DNA of 64,000 bases. It comes from DASPKT01 sp035626475 (GTDB lineage: Bacteria; Pseudomonadota; Alphaproteobacteria; Azospirillales; Azospirillaceae). Under the pieces are notes generated by a model. The model had not been told where the DNA came from and searched no databases. It saw only the letters and a program-made list of their open reading frames with translations. Positions within the stretch are counted from its first letter, which is position 1. Each line of letters begins with the position of its first letter. Location: contig DASPNP010000071.1 of the NCBI GenBank assembly GCA_035626475.1, positions 17,356 to 81,355 of the forward strand, given 5' to 3'. Positions 26,723 through 35,732 of the stretch are shown here, piece by piece. The position numbers and the translations under genes were made by a program.

Positions 26723-27730
26723 ATGGACGTCGATCTCACCCTGATCTGGACCGCCATCACCGGCTTCGCCGTCTTCATGTACGTGCTCATGGACGGCTTC
26801 GACCTGGGCGTCGGCATCCTGTTCCCCTTCGCGCCCGGCGGCGACGAGGACCGCGACGTGATGATGAACACGGTGGCGCCGATCTGGGACGGCAACGAGA
26901 CCTGGCTGATCCTGGGCGCGGCCGGCCTGTTCGCGGGTTTCCCGCTGGCCTACTCGATCCTGCTGCCGGCGCTGTACCTGCCGGTGCTGCTGATGCTGAT
27001 CGCGCTGATCTTCCGGGGCGTCGCCTTCGAGTTCCGCTTCAAGGCGGAGCGGTCGCGGCCCTGGTGGAACCTGTCCTTCCATGCCGGCAGCCTGTTCGCC
27101 ACCTTCGCCCAGGGGCTGGTGCTGGGCGCCTTCATCCAGGGCATCCCGGTGGAGGGCCGCAACTACGCCGGCGGCTTGTGGGACTGGTTCAGCCCCTTCA
27201 CCCTGCTGACCGGCGTGGCGCTGATCGCCGGCTACGCCCTGCTGGGCTGCACCTGGCTGATCATGAAGACCGAGGGGCCGCTGCAGGCCTGGTGCTACAA
27301 GATCGCGCCCTTCATCCTGGTGGCGGTGATGGTCTTCGTCGGCGCCGTCAGCCTGTGGACGCCCCTGACCCAGCCGGCCATCGCCGAGCGCTGGTTCAGC
27401 TTCCCGAACTTCTACTATTTGTCCCAGGTGCCGCTGATCACCGCCGCCACCGCCGGCGCCTTGGTCTGGTCGATCTGGAAGCGCAAGGAGAGCGCGCCCT
27501 TCCTGCTGACCATGGCGCTGTTCCTGCTCTCATATCTGGGCCTCGCCATCAGCCTCTGGCCCAACATCGTGCCGCCCGAGGTGACGATCTGGGAGGCGGC
27601 GTCCCCGCCCGAGAGCCAGAAGTTCCTGCTGGTCGGCCTCGCCTTCCTGATCCCCACGGTGCTGGCCTACACCGCCTTCACCTACTGGGTCTTCCGGGGC
27701 AAGGTCCGGGCGGGCGCGGGATACCATTGA
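26723..27730 (+). CDS. cydB: Cytochrome bd-type quinol oxidase subunit II
   Basis: A 335-residue second subunit of the bd oxidase in the inner membrane, with about eight membrane helices. The N-terminal MYVLMDGFDLGVGILFPF and PIWDGNETWLI stretches are the family signatures, and the C-terminal portion ends FTYWVFRGKV. It stabilises the haem-containing subunit I. The gene follows cydA by 10 bases, with ATG at 26723 preceded by GAGGAGG. No cydX or cydDC gene follows within the window; the next gene is a LysR regulator, 50 bases on. Confidence 0.94.
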   Translation: MDVDLTLIWTAITGFAVFMYVLMDGFDLGVGILFPFAPGGDEDRDVMMNTVAPIWDGNETWLILGAAGLFAGFPLAYSILLPALYLPVLLMLIALIFRGVAFEFRFKAERSRPWWNLSFHAGSLFATFAQGLVLGAFIQGIPVEGRNYAGGLWDWFSPFTLLTGVALIAGYALLGCTWLIMKTEGPLQAWCYKIAPFILVAVMVFVGAVSLWTPLTQPAIAERWFSFPNFYYLSQVPLITAATAGALVWSIWKRKESAPFLLTMALFLLSYLGLAISLWPNIVPPEVTIWEAASPPESQKFLLVGLAFLIPTVLAYTAFTYWVFRGKVRAGAGYH

Positions 27731-27780
27731 GGGCGGCGGCGCGCTAGGCTGGGGCGTCCCATGAACGCCCGAGCCCTCCC

Positions 27781-28665
27781 GTGCCCCGCCTGCCGAACCT
27801 GAAGGCGCTCCACGCCTTCGACGCCGCCGCCCGCCACCTCTCCTTCACCAAGGCGGCGGCGGAGCTGCACGTCACCCAGGGCGCGGTCAGCCGCATGGTC
27901 CGACTGCTGGAGCAGGAGGTCGGCGCCCGGCTGTTCGACCGATCGCCCACCGGCGTGAGCCTCACCGCCGCCGGCGCCCGCTTCGCCGCCGGGGTGGCGG
28001 ACGGGTTCGGCCGGCTGCGCACGGCGGCGGCCGAGGTCCGGCGCGATGCCCCCGCCCTGGTGCGGGTGGGGCTGCTCTCCTCCTTCGCAACCTACTGGCT
28101 GATGCCGCGCCTGCCCGCCTTTGCCGCCGCCCATCCCGGCGTGGAGGTGGAGCTCTGGCCCGACCACCGCCCGACCCCGCCCGGCCGCGACGGCATCGAT
28201 CTGGCGGTGCGCTACGGTGCCGGCCCCTGGAGCGATGGGCGCCACGAGATGCTGCTGGCGGAGCGGCTGGTGCCGGTGGCGAGCCCGGCCGCCCTGGCAC
28301 GCTGCCCGGGCGAGCCGCTGGACGAGCTGCCGCTGCTCTCCTCCAGCCGCACGCCCCACGGGCCGGACGGGGAGATCGACTGGCGCGCCTGGGCCGACGC
28401 CGCCGGCCATGTGCTGCCCGAGGAGCCCCGGCGCTGGTCCTGGTGCCGCGACTATCCGCTGGCGGTGGCGGCGGCGCTGAGCGGCGGCGGCGCGCTGATA
28501 GCCCGGCTCGCGCTGGTGGGCGACTTGGTCGAGGACGGCCGGCTGGTGCCTCTCTCGCCCGTCACGGCGGAGGGCACAGTCGGCCACCATCTGGTGCTGC
28601 CCCCGGCCCCGTTGTCGCCCGCCGCCTCGCTCTTCGCGGATTGGCTGCGGCGGGAATGCCGGTAG
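27781..28665 (+). CDS. LysR family transcriptional regulator (GcvA-like)
   Basis: A 294-residue LysR regulator. The winged helix-turn-helix spans residues 1-62 with LSFTKAAAELHVTQGAVSRMV and the C-terminal effector domain follows. The N-terminus LPNLKALHAFDAAARH resembles the GcvA/AmpR branch, but the effector is unknown. The start codon is GTG at 27781; the ATG at 27762 is out of frame. It follows cydB in the same direction, so it could regulate that operon or a distant gene. A strong palindrome lies just after its stop. Confidence 0.88.
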   Translation: MPRLPNLKALHAFDAAARHLSFTKAAAELHVTQGAVSRMVRLLEQEVGARLFDRSPTGVSLTAAGARFAAGVADGFGRLRTAAAEVRRDAPALVRVGLLSSFATYWLMPRLPAFAAAHPGVEVELWPDHRPTPPGRDGIDLAVRYGAGPWSDGRHEMLLAERLVPVASPAALARCPGEPLDELPLLSSSRTPHGPDGEIDWRAWADAAGHVLPEEPRRWSWCRDYPLAVAAALSGGGALIARLALVGDLVEDGRLVPLSPVTAEGTVGHHLVLPPAPLSPAASLFADWLRRECR

Positions 28666-28670
28666 GTCGT

Positions 28671-28733
28671 ATGGAGGCGGAGCCGCAATGCGACATGCTC
28701 CGGCCGGGGTGTCGCATTGCGCTGCGCTCCATG
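28671..28733. repeat. Intergenic palindrome with 11-base stem
   Basis: GCAATGCGACA (28685-28695) pairs exactly with TGTCGCATTGC (28710-28720), with a 14-base GC-rich loop and an outer ATGGAG/CTCCAT pair closing the element. There is no T-run, so it is not a classic terminator. Its shape is that of a REP-type intergenic element. Confidence 0.6.
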
Positions 28734-28783
28734 TGACCTAGGCGATCCTGAAATCCAGATCACCGGACATCACCCTCTCGACC

Positions 28784-29071
28784 GTCATCCCGGCGTTTGC
28801 GAAGCTGGCGCGCAGCGCCTAGGCCGGGACCCAGGGGTTGCAGCAATGTGGGATCGATGCCGCTCTTCTTGGATGGCAGCGTTGCCGCTGTGCGTCTTTC
28901 GACAAGCTCAGGATGAGGGGTCTATAGCTGCTCCCCGCCTTGTCCCGGAAGTGCCTGGCTTCGTCCCTCCTTCATCCTGAGCTTGTCGAAGGACGCACCA
29001 CGCCGCAGCTTCTCCGCTTCATCGACGTCACATGGCTGCAACCCCCGGGCCCCGGCTTCCGCCGGGGTGAC
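28784..29071. repeat. Nested palindromic repeat, copy A
   Basis: An outer inverted pair starts with GTCATCCCGGCG (28784-28795) and ends with the complementary GCCGGGGTGAC (29061-29071), each arm including a GGTTGCAGC or GCTGCAACC core. Inside it lies a second inverted pair, TCGACAAGCTCAGGATGAG (28900-28918) with TCATCCTGAGCTTGTCGA (28972-28989). This is the same two-layer layout as copy B. No gene is supported in 28666-29226. Confidence 0.8.
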
Positions 29072-29226
29072 GGGTTGAGGTGGAACGCCATCGAGCGGAC
29101 GGCGGGCTGTTCGTCCGACGAACGCCAATCCCATGAGCTGAGCTCATGACCCACCCGGCCCGATCCTGGTTTGCGCGCGGTCGGCGGGCGCCGGACACTC
29201 CGGCCATCCCGACACTGGAGAGAGCC

Positions 29227-29721
29227 ATGACCATGATCCGCCGCGACGCCGCCCTGACGCTTGCCGCCGCTCCCGCCCTGCTCGCCACCGCCGCCGAGGC
29301 TGCGCCCGCCGCCACCCCCGCCGCCGTGGTGCGCGGCTTCATCGAGGATGTCAGGTCCGGCCGCGATCCCGACGCCGCCCACCGCTACATGGCGCCCCAC
29401 GTCCTGGCGCATCAGCTGACGGCGGAGAACGAAGCTGCCGTCGAGCGCACGCCCGCCGACTATGCCGACCATATCCGCGAGTTCCTGCGCGACCGCGGCG
29501 CCTTCACGTTGGAGATCACCGAGTTCCTGGCCGACGGCGACCGGGTCTATGTGCGCTGGCGCCAGACCGGCCGTGACCTGGAGCCGCGCGACGGCAAGCC
29601 CGCCACAGGCCGGCCGCTGGTGGAGATCGCCTCGGCCGTCTACCGCGTCGCCGAGGGGCGTATCGCCGAGTACTGGATCCAGATCGACCGCAAGGGGCTG
29701 GAGCTGCAGCTGGCCGCCTGA
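29227..29721 (+). CDS. Exported SnoaL-like (NTF2 fold) protein
   Basis: A 164-residue protein with a signal peptide (residues 1-27, ending TAAEAAPA) and a SnoaL/ester-cyclase-like domain. The domain pattern is VVRGFIEDVRSGRDPDAAHRY, then a central AADYADHIREFLRD-like helix and the DRVYVRWRQTGRD strand, closing with RIAEYWIQID. Members include polyketide cyclases and many unknown proteins; no active-site residues can be assigned confidently. The ATG at 29227 follows GGAGAG; the upstream part of the frame (29146 on) has no supported role. It reads toward the TPR-methyltransferase gene 61 bases on, so they may share a transcript. Confidence 0.75.
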   Translation: MTMIRRDAALTLAAAPALLATAAEAAPAATPAAVVRGFIEDVRSGRDPDAAHRYMAPHVLAHQLTAENEAAVERTPADYADHIREFLRDRGAFTLEITEFLADGDRVYVRWRQTGRDLEPRDGKPATGRPLVEIASAVYRVAEGRIAEYWIQIDRKGLELQLAA

Positions 29722-29782
29722 GCTTGCGCCCCGCCCGGCGCGCCCGTACACATGGGGTACCCTTTCCGCCGCAGGCAGCCCC

Positions 29783-31108
29783 ATGAACATCGAGCAGACC
29801 TTCAAGAATGCCGCCGCCCTGCAGGAGGCCGGGCGCTGGGCCGAGGCGGAGGCGCAGTACCTGCTGGTGGCCAAGCAGCTGCCCAACGCCGCGGCGGTCC
29901 ATTGGAACCTGGCCGTCGTGCGCAAGCAGCAGGGCAAGTGGGCGCCGGCGCTGGAGAGCTACCGCAAGGCGGCCAAGCTGGACCCGACCACGCGCGGCGC
30001 CGACTTCAGCATCGGGCTGTGCCTGCAGGCGCTGGGGCGGATGGAAGAGGCGGCCGCCGCCTTCACCCGCGCCGCCCAGGTGGAGCCGGACGACCCGGTC
30101 GCCCGATACAATCTGTCCGCCGCGCTGCGCGAGCTGGGCCGGGGCCGCGAGGCGCTGGCCCACAGCCGCGCCGTGACCGAGCTGGCGCCCGATTTCGACG
30201 AGGGCTGGCTGCAGCTGGACAAGCTGCGCGCGACGCTGCTGCCGCACTGGCACCTGCCGATGATGAACGACGCGCCGCGCAACGCGGCCTACCAGGCGGC
30301 GATCGAGGCGGTGGTGAAGCCCGGCGACCTGGTGCTTGAGATCGGCACCGGTTCCGGCCTGCTGGCGATGATGGCGGCGCGGGCCGGCGCGCGGCACGTG
30401 GTCACCTGCGAGGGCGACCCGATGATCGCCGAGACGGCGCGCCGCATCATCGCCGCCAACGGCTATGCCGACCGCGTCACGGTGCTGAACAAGTTCTCCA
30501 CCGACCTGGATATCGGCCCCGACCTGCCGGAGCGGGCCGACGTGCTGCTGTCGGAGATCCTGTCCAGCGACCTTCTGTCGGAGCGGGTGATCCCCGCCGT
30601 GGCGGACGCGCGCGCGCGGCTGCTGAAGCCCGACGCGCGGCTGATCCCCGAGCAAGCCGGCGTGCGCGCGGCGCTGGCCGGGGGAGAGCATCTGGAGAAG
30701 AACTTCTTCGTGGGCGAGGTCTGCGGCTTCGACCTCTCGCCCTTCACGGCGCTGTCGCCGCGCATGGGCAGGTTCGACTGGAAGAACGTCGCCTTCGACG
30801 TGCTGTCCCCGACCTTCGAGCCGTTCCGCGTCGACTTCACCGGCTCCCTGCCAACCGGGCCGGAGCGGACGACCCTGACCGTCCCGGTCACCCGCACCGG
30901 CCGCTGCGCCGGCGCGCTCCAGTGGATCTGGCTCAAGCTGGCGGATGGCGTGGAGTTCGAGAACCGCCCCGACGACCCTAACCCCGCCTCCGGCTGGCAG
31001 GTCGGCGTCTACCTGCCGGACGCGCCCTTCGAGGTGCAGGAGGGCGCTACCGTCGAGGTCCGCGCCTTCCACGACCTGCACAATGTGCGGCTGGGGTTCC
31101 GGGGCTAA
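29783..31108 (+). CDS. TPR protein with PRMT-like methyltransferase domain
   Basis: The product is 441 residues. Residues 3-145 form about four tetratricopeptide repeats (YRKAAKLDP, FTRAAQVEPDD). HWHLPMMNDAPRN at 155-167 is followed by the SAM-binding motif VLEIGTGSG at 184-192 and Glu210 for the ribose. SEILSSDLLSE at 257-267 matches the double-E loop of protein arginine methyltransferases (Glu258 and Glu267). The C-terminal 150 residues look like the PRMT beta-barrel, with QWIWLKLADGVEF near 380. This architecture resembles eukaryotic PRMT9/PRMT7 rather than ordinary bacterial SAM methyltransferases. The substrate is unknown; arginine methylation is an inference from family residues. The start ATG is 29783. 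Confidence 0.85.
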   Translation: MNIEQTFKNAAALQEAGRWAEAEAQYLLVAKQLPNAAAVHWNLAVVRKQQGKWAPALESYRKAAKLDPTTRGADFSIGLCLQALGRMEEAAAAFTRAAQVEPDDPVARYNLSAALRELGRGREALAHSRAVTELAPDFDEGWLQLDKLRATLLPHWHLPMMNDAPRNAAYQAAIEAVVKPGDLVLEIGTGSGLLAMMAARAGARHVVTCEGDPMIAETARRIIAANGYADRVTVLNKFSTDLDIGPDLPERADVLLSEILSSDLLSERVIPAVADARARLLKPDARLIPEQAGVRAALAGGEHLEKNFFVGEVCGFDLSPFTALSPRMGRFDWKNVAFDVLSPTFEPFRVDFTGSLPTGPERTTLTVPVTRTGRCAGALQWIWLKLADGVEFENRPDDPNPASGWQVGVYLPDAPFEVQEGATVEVRAFHDLHNVRLGFRG

Positions 31109-31153
31109 CAATCTCCGGGATCGTTGCGTTGCCGGTTCGGTTCTTCTCTCCGC

Positions 31154-31434
31154 GTCATCCCGGCGCAGGCCGGGACCCAGGGGTTGCAGCTATGGGTGCT
31201 TGATGAAGCGGAGCGGCTGGGACGTGGTGCGTCCTTCGACAAGCTCAGGATGAGGAACGGGAGATGCCAGGCACTCCCGTTTTCACCCGCACAAGCTCGG
31301 CCGGGAGCAGCAATAATCCCCTCATCCTGAGCTTGTCGAAGGACGCACCCGAGCAACGCTGCCAAATCAAAAACCCAAGCCGCATCCGCCGCATCCCGCT
31401 GCAACCCCTGTGCCCCGGCTTACGCCGGGGTGAC
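31154..31434. repeat. Nested palindromic repeat, copy B
   Basis: The fullest copy. Outer arms are at 31154-31190 (GTCATCCCGGCGCAGGCC start) and 31399-31434 (reverse complement, ending CGCCGGGGTGAC). Inner arms are GTCCTTCGACAAGCTCAGG (31230-31248) and CCTGAGCTTGTCGAAGGAC (31326-31344), an exact 19-base inverted pair. The centre keeps a GTGCC/GGCAC core also seen in other copies. It fills the gap between the methyltransferase and SCP2 genes. Confidence 0.85.
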
Positions 31435-31473
31435 GGTTTGGAGGGCCGCAAACGGAGTCGGTCAACCCGCCCC

Positions 31474-31776
31474 TCAATCCTCCATCATGCCGGCGAGCTT
31501 CAGCGCCACGCCCATGTTGCCCTGGACCTTCAGCTTGCCTGTCGTGAAGGCCCAGGTCGGGTTCAGGTCGCCGCGGCTGAGCTTCACGAAATCGTCCAGG
31601 CTGATCTTCAGCGTAGTGTCGGCCTCGCCGGCATCGCGGCTGACCTTGGGCATGCCCGACTTGGCGTCCAGGAACAGGCTGCCCTGGTCGCCGAAGTCGA
31701 AGCGCACCTTGGCGCCGAGGCCCGCGAAGTTCGCCGCCTTGGCCTTCATCTCCGTCTCGATCTGATCGATGCTCAT
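31474..31776 (-). CDS. SCP2 sterol-binding domain protein
   Basis: A 100-residue single SCP2 domain. The fold starts with an acidic helix (MSIDQIETEMKAKA), continues through GAKVRFDFGDQG and DTTLKISLDDFVKLSRGDLNP, and ends with the typical TTGKLKVQGNMGVALKL. SCP2 domains bind hydrophobic ligands such as fatty acyl-CoA or lipids and deliver them to enzymes. The location near pccB on the same strand, separated by repeat copy C, is consistent with acyl-CoA handling but not proof. The ATG is preceded by an ordinary ribosome site. Confidence 0.88.
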   Translation of the reverse strand: MSIDQIETEMKAKAANFAGLGAKVRFDFGDQGSLFLDAKSGMPKVSRDAGEADTTLKISLDDFVKLSRGDLNPTWAFTTGKLKVQGNMGVALKLAGMMED

Positions 31777-31830
31777 GGTCGGCGCCCTTCCGTTTACGTA
31801 ATGGTCAAGTCAGGATCGAACATGGGCCGT

Positions 31831-31941
31831 GGTGCGGCCTTCGACAAGCTCAGGCTGAGGGGCGGGAGAGATGCTCCCGATGGCTCCAGGAGTGCCTGGA
31901 ACCAACCCTCCTCATGCTGAGCTCGGTCAGAAGCACGCACC
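31831..31941. repeat. Nested palindromic repeat, copy C (inner arms only)
   Basis: TTCGACAAGCTCAGGCTGAGG (31840-31860) is paired with a diverged CCTCATGCTGAGCTC at 31910-31924, with a GTGCC-type centre. The outer arms seen in A and B are missing. It lies between SCP2 and pccB. Confidence 0.7.
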
Positions 31942-31953
31942 ACGCCCGAGCCC

Positions 31954-33486
<1,533 letters not shown>

Positions 33487-33582
33487 CGCCGCGGAACCCC
33501 TCGGATGAATGGACCGGCCGGGACGGCCGACGGATGCACATAGCACCGCCGCACGCCCCTGCCAACATGGGTGGAGATAAGC

Positions 33583-34281
33583 TCAGGCGGCCTTCAGCAG
33601 GGCCAGGAAGCGGCCGGTCGCCTCAAGGTCGGCGCGCAACGAGGCGCGGCGCGCGGTGGCCTCGGCGTCCTCGCCCCATCTCTCGATCTGGAAGCTGGCA
33701 TCCAGCTCCGCCAGGTCGAAGGCCGTTCCGGCATCGATACGATCCTCGAACAGCGCCAGCGCCAGCACGATGGAGCCGCACAGCGCCGTGGCGTTCTGCA
33801 CGCCCGTCAACTGCCAGGTGTCCAGATCGTCCAGCGCCCCGCGCAGCGCCTTCAAACTGTCCTCGGGCTGGGCCTTGTGGACGATGCCGCTTGTCGCGTG
33901 CAGCAGCGCGTCGTAGCGCAGCGCCGCCCAATCCAGCAGGGGCTGCCACTCCCGAGCCTGACGCTCATGAAGCTCGCGCGGATGATCGGCGCGGTAGCAG
34001 AGCAAATCGCTGGCGCCGTAGGCCGCGACGCCTTCCAGGATCGCTTGGCGCTGCGGCCCGACCCGGTCCAGCGCCGTGCTGGCCAGCTGCATCATCGGCA
34101 TGTCCTGCGGCTTCACCTCGTCGGCCTGGGCATCCCATTCCGCCGCGATCGCCCCGGCCAGCGCCCGGCTGGGCAGCACCAGAGGCAGCTTCGCCGGCGT
34201 CGGCAGCGGCCGCCCGTCCAGTGTCACGCCCCAGCCGCCCTCGACCTCCGCCACCGCGACCTGCTTGTAGACCCGCTTCAT
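33583..34281 (-). CDS. ATP12 family F1-ATPase assembly chaperone
   Basis: A 232-residue ATP12-type protein that helps assemble the F1 alpha/beta subunits of ATP synthase, known in mitochondria and alphaproteobacteria. The family pattern MKRVYKQVAVAEVEGG, WGVTLDGRPLPTPA and MPMMQLASTALDRV is followed by the C-terminal helical part with LDDLDTWQLTGVQ and ALALFEDRIDAGTAFDLAELD. The ATG at 34281 overlaps the HAD gene stop by 4 bases (ATGA). The pair HAD-ATP12 is a conserved alphaproteobacterial arrangement. It lies 96 bases before pccB. Confidence 0.9.
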   Translation of the reverse strand: MKRVYKQVAVAEVEGGWGVTLDGRPLPTPAKLPLVLPSRALAGAIAAEWDAQADEVKPQDMPMMQLASTALDRVGPQRQAILEGVAAYGASDLLCYRADHPRELHERQAREWQPLLDWAALRYDALLHATSGIVHKAQPEDSLKALRGALDDLDTWQLTGVQNATALCGSIVLALALFEDRIDAGTAFDLAELDASFQIERWGEDAEATARRASLRADLEATGRFLALLKAA

Positions 34282-34946
34282 TCCCTGCCTCCGGCCAGCG
34301 CGATCACCGCGTCCGGCACCTCCTCGTAACGCTCGCACAGTCTAGCGGCCCCGCTGGCCGTGAGTTCTGCGGGTTCGTGGTAGCCCCAGGAAACCCCGAC
34401 CGCCCTCACCCGGGCGTTGGCCGCCATCTGCATGTCGAATGTGGTGTCGCCGATCACGACCGTGCCCGCCCGCTCGACCCCCGCCTCCGCCATGGCGCGG
34501 AACACCATCTCCGGATGCGGCTTGCCCGGAGCGATGTCGCTGGTCTGCAGCGTCACGAAGCGGCGGAGCAACCCGTGATGCTCCAGCACCGCCAGCAGCC
34601 CGCGCCGCGACTTGCCGGTGGCGACGCCCAGCAGGAACCCGGCCTCCTCCAGCCGGTCCAGCGCCGCGACCGCGCCGTCATAGAGCGGCTCGGCATAGGC
34701 GCCGGCCTCCCGGTTGGCGCGGAACACCGCCTTGTAGGCGTCGGACAGCGCCACGTGCCGCGCCGGGTCCAGCCCGGGCGCCAGCCGCGCCACCCCCTCC
34801 ACCAGCGGCAGCCCGACCACCCGCCGCACCGCGTTCGGGTCCGGCCGCGCCAACCCCGCCCCGTCGAAGGCGGCGTTCATGGCCGCGACGATGGCATGCT
34901 GCCCGTCCACCAGCGTCCCGTCGCAGTCGAAGAGGGCGAGTTTCAC
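34278..34946 (-). CDS. HAD-IA family phosphatase (phosphoglycolate phosphatase-like)
   Basis: A 222-residue haloacid-dehalogenase phosphatase. Motif I is LFDCDGTLVDG with nucleophile Asp7 and Asp9, motif II is the Thr in GVATGKSRRG, motif III the Lys in GKPHPEMVF and motif IV IGDTTFDMQMA. The cap domain (about 18-85) is alpha-helical as in the gph group. The substrate is unknown; phosphoglycolate is a candidate. The start codon is GTG 34946. The stop overlaps the ATP12 start. Its upstream neighbour is the divergent toxin-antitoxin pair. Confidence 0.9.
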   Translation of the reverse strand: MKLALFDCDGTLVDGQHAIVAAMNAAFDGAGLARPDPNAVRRVVGLPLVEGVARLAPGLDPARHVALSDAYKAVFRANREAGAYAEPLYDGAVAALDRLEEAGFLLGVATGKSRRGLLAVLEHHGLLRRFVTLQTSDIAPGKPHPEMVFRAMAEAGVERAGTVVIGDTTFDMQMAANARVRAVGVSWGYHEPAELTASGAARLCERYEEVPDAVIALAGGRE

Positions 34947-35029
34947 CGAGGCGTCCTTGGCATGTCCTGTGCGCGCGTGTTTAGCACGGTCAGCGTTGGA
35001 TGCCACGCGAAGAGGACTGGGCCGGCATC

Positions 35030-35062
35030 TTGTCGTCGCGTACCACATACGGTACATTACGC
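35030..35062 (+). promoter_or_regulatory. Promoter and inverted repeat of the toxin-antitoxin operon
   Basis: TTGTCG (35030-35035) and TACATT (35053-35058) are spaced 17 bases. An inverted repeat GTACC/GGTAC (35040-35044 with 35051-35055), with an outer GCGTA/TACGC pair at 35038-35042 and 35058-35062, covers the -10 element, so it is a good operator candidate. Transcription would start at or next to the GTG at 35065, so the toxin mRNA may lack a leader. Confidence 0.6.
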
Positions 35063-35064
35063 CC

Positions 35065-35436
35065 GTGTCGCCCTCGCCCGCCCTGAAGCGGATCACCGCC
35101 CGGTTCTACCGTACGGCCGCCGGCAATCAGCCGGTCCGGGATTGGCTCATCGCGCTGGCGGCGGCTGACCGGAAAGTGGTCGGAGCGGACATCGCCGAGG
35201 TGGAGTTCGCCTGGCCCATTGGCAAGCCGGTCTGCTCCCCGCTCGGCCAGGGACTCTACGAGGTGCGGTCCACCATCCGGAACGGGAAGGTGGAAGCCCG
35301 CATTATCTTCGGGATAGACGGCGACACGATGGTCTTGCTGCATGGGCATGAGAAAAAGCCGTCGCAGCAGTCCCACGAGATCGCGGTCGCCCGCGACCGA
35401 TGGCGCGACTATCAGGCGGCGGGAAGAGGAGTTTGA
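35065..35436 (+). CDS. RelE/ParE family toxin (Gp49-like)
   Basis: A 123-residue toxin of the RelE/HigB superfamily, phage Gp49-like branch: ribosome-dependent mRNA cleavage is the known activity. The core reads GNQPVRDWLIALAAADRKVVGADI, then QGLYEVRSTIRNGKVEARIIFGIDGDTMVLLHGHEKK and an ending helix ARDRWRDY. The catalytic basic residues of RelE-type toxins (Arg, Lys in EVRSTIRNGKVEARI) are present. The start is GTG 35065 with no ribosome site, fitting a leaderless transcript; the frame extends upstream but without support. The antitoxin follows 2 bases after the stop. Confidence 0.85.
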   Translation: MSPSPALKRITARFYRTAAGNQPVRDWLIALAAADRKVVGADIAEVEFAWPIGKPVCSPLGQGLYEVRSTIRNGKVEARIIFGIDGDTMVLLHGHEKKPSQQSHEIAVARDRWRDYQAAGRGV

Positions 35437-35438
35437 CC

Positions 35439-35732
35439 ATGGACGAGAACCCGCGGCTCGGCGGAACGCTTGAAGACCTGCTCGCCGAAGAGGGCATCCG
35501 CGACGAGGTCTATGACGAGGCCGTGAAGCGGGTCATCGCCTGGCAGTTCGAGCAGGCGATGCAGGCCGACGGCGTCGCCAAGGCGGCCCTCGCCAAGGCC
35601 ATGGGCACCAGCCGCACGCAGGTGGACCGCATCCTCGACCCGGAGAACGTGGCGGTTTCGCTGGAGACGCTGGACCGCGCCGCCCGCGCCCTGGGCAAGC
35701 GCCTGCGCATCACGCTGGAGGACGCGGCCTAA
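35439..35732 (+). CDS. XRE family antitoxin
   Basis: A 97-residue antitoxin with a helix-turn-helix at about residues 50-80 (ALAKAMGTSRTQVDRIL) followed by SLETLDRAARALGKRLRITL. The N-terminal 45 residues would cover the toxin. The arrangement toxin first, antitoxin second, is typical of HigBA-like modules, where the antitoxin also represses the operon. A Shine-Dalgarno AAGAGGAG precedes the ATG at 35439. The stop overlaps the convergent isomerase stop by 4 bases. Confidence 0.88.
   Translation: MDENPRLGGTLEDLLAEEGIRDEVYDEAVKRVIAWQFEQAMQADGVAKAALAKAMGTSRTQVDRILDPENVAVSLETLDRAARALGKRLRITLEDAA

Noticed and set aside
28717..29149. Short frames of 69-103 codons in the repeat region
   Set aside because: They are made of repeat copy A and its arms, not protein-coding in character.
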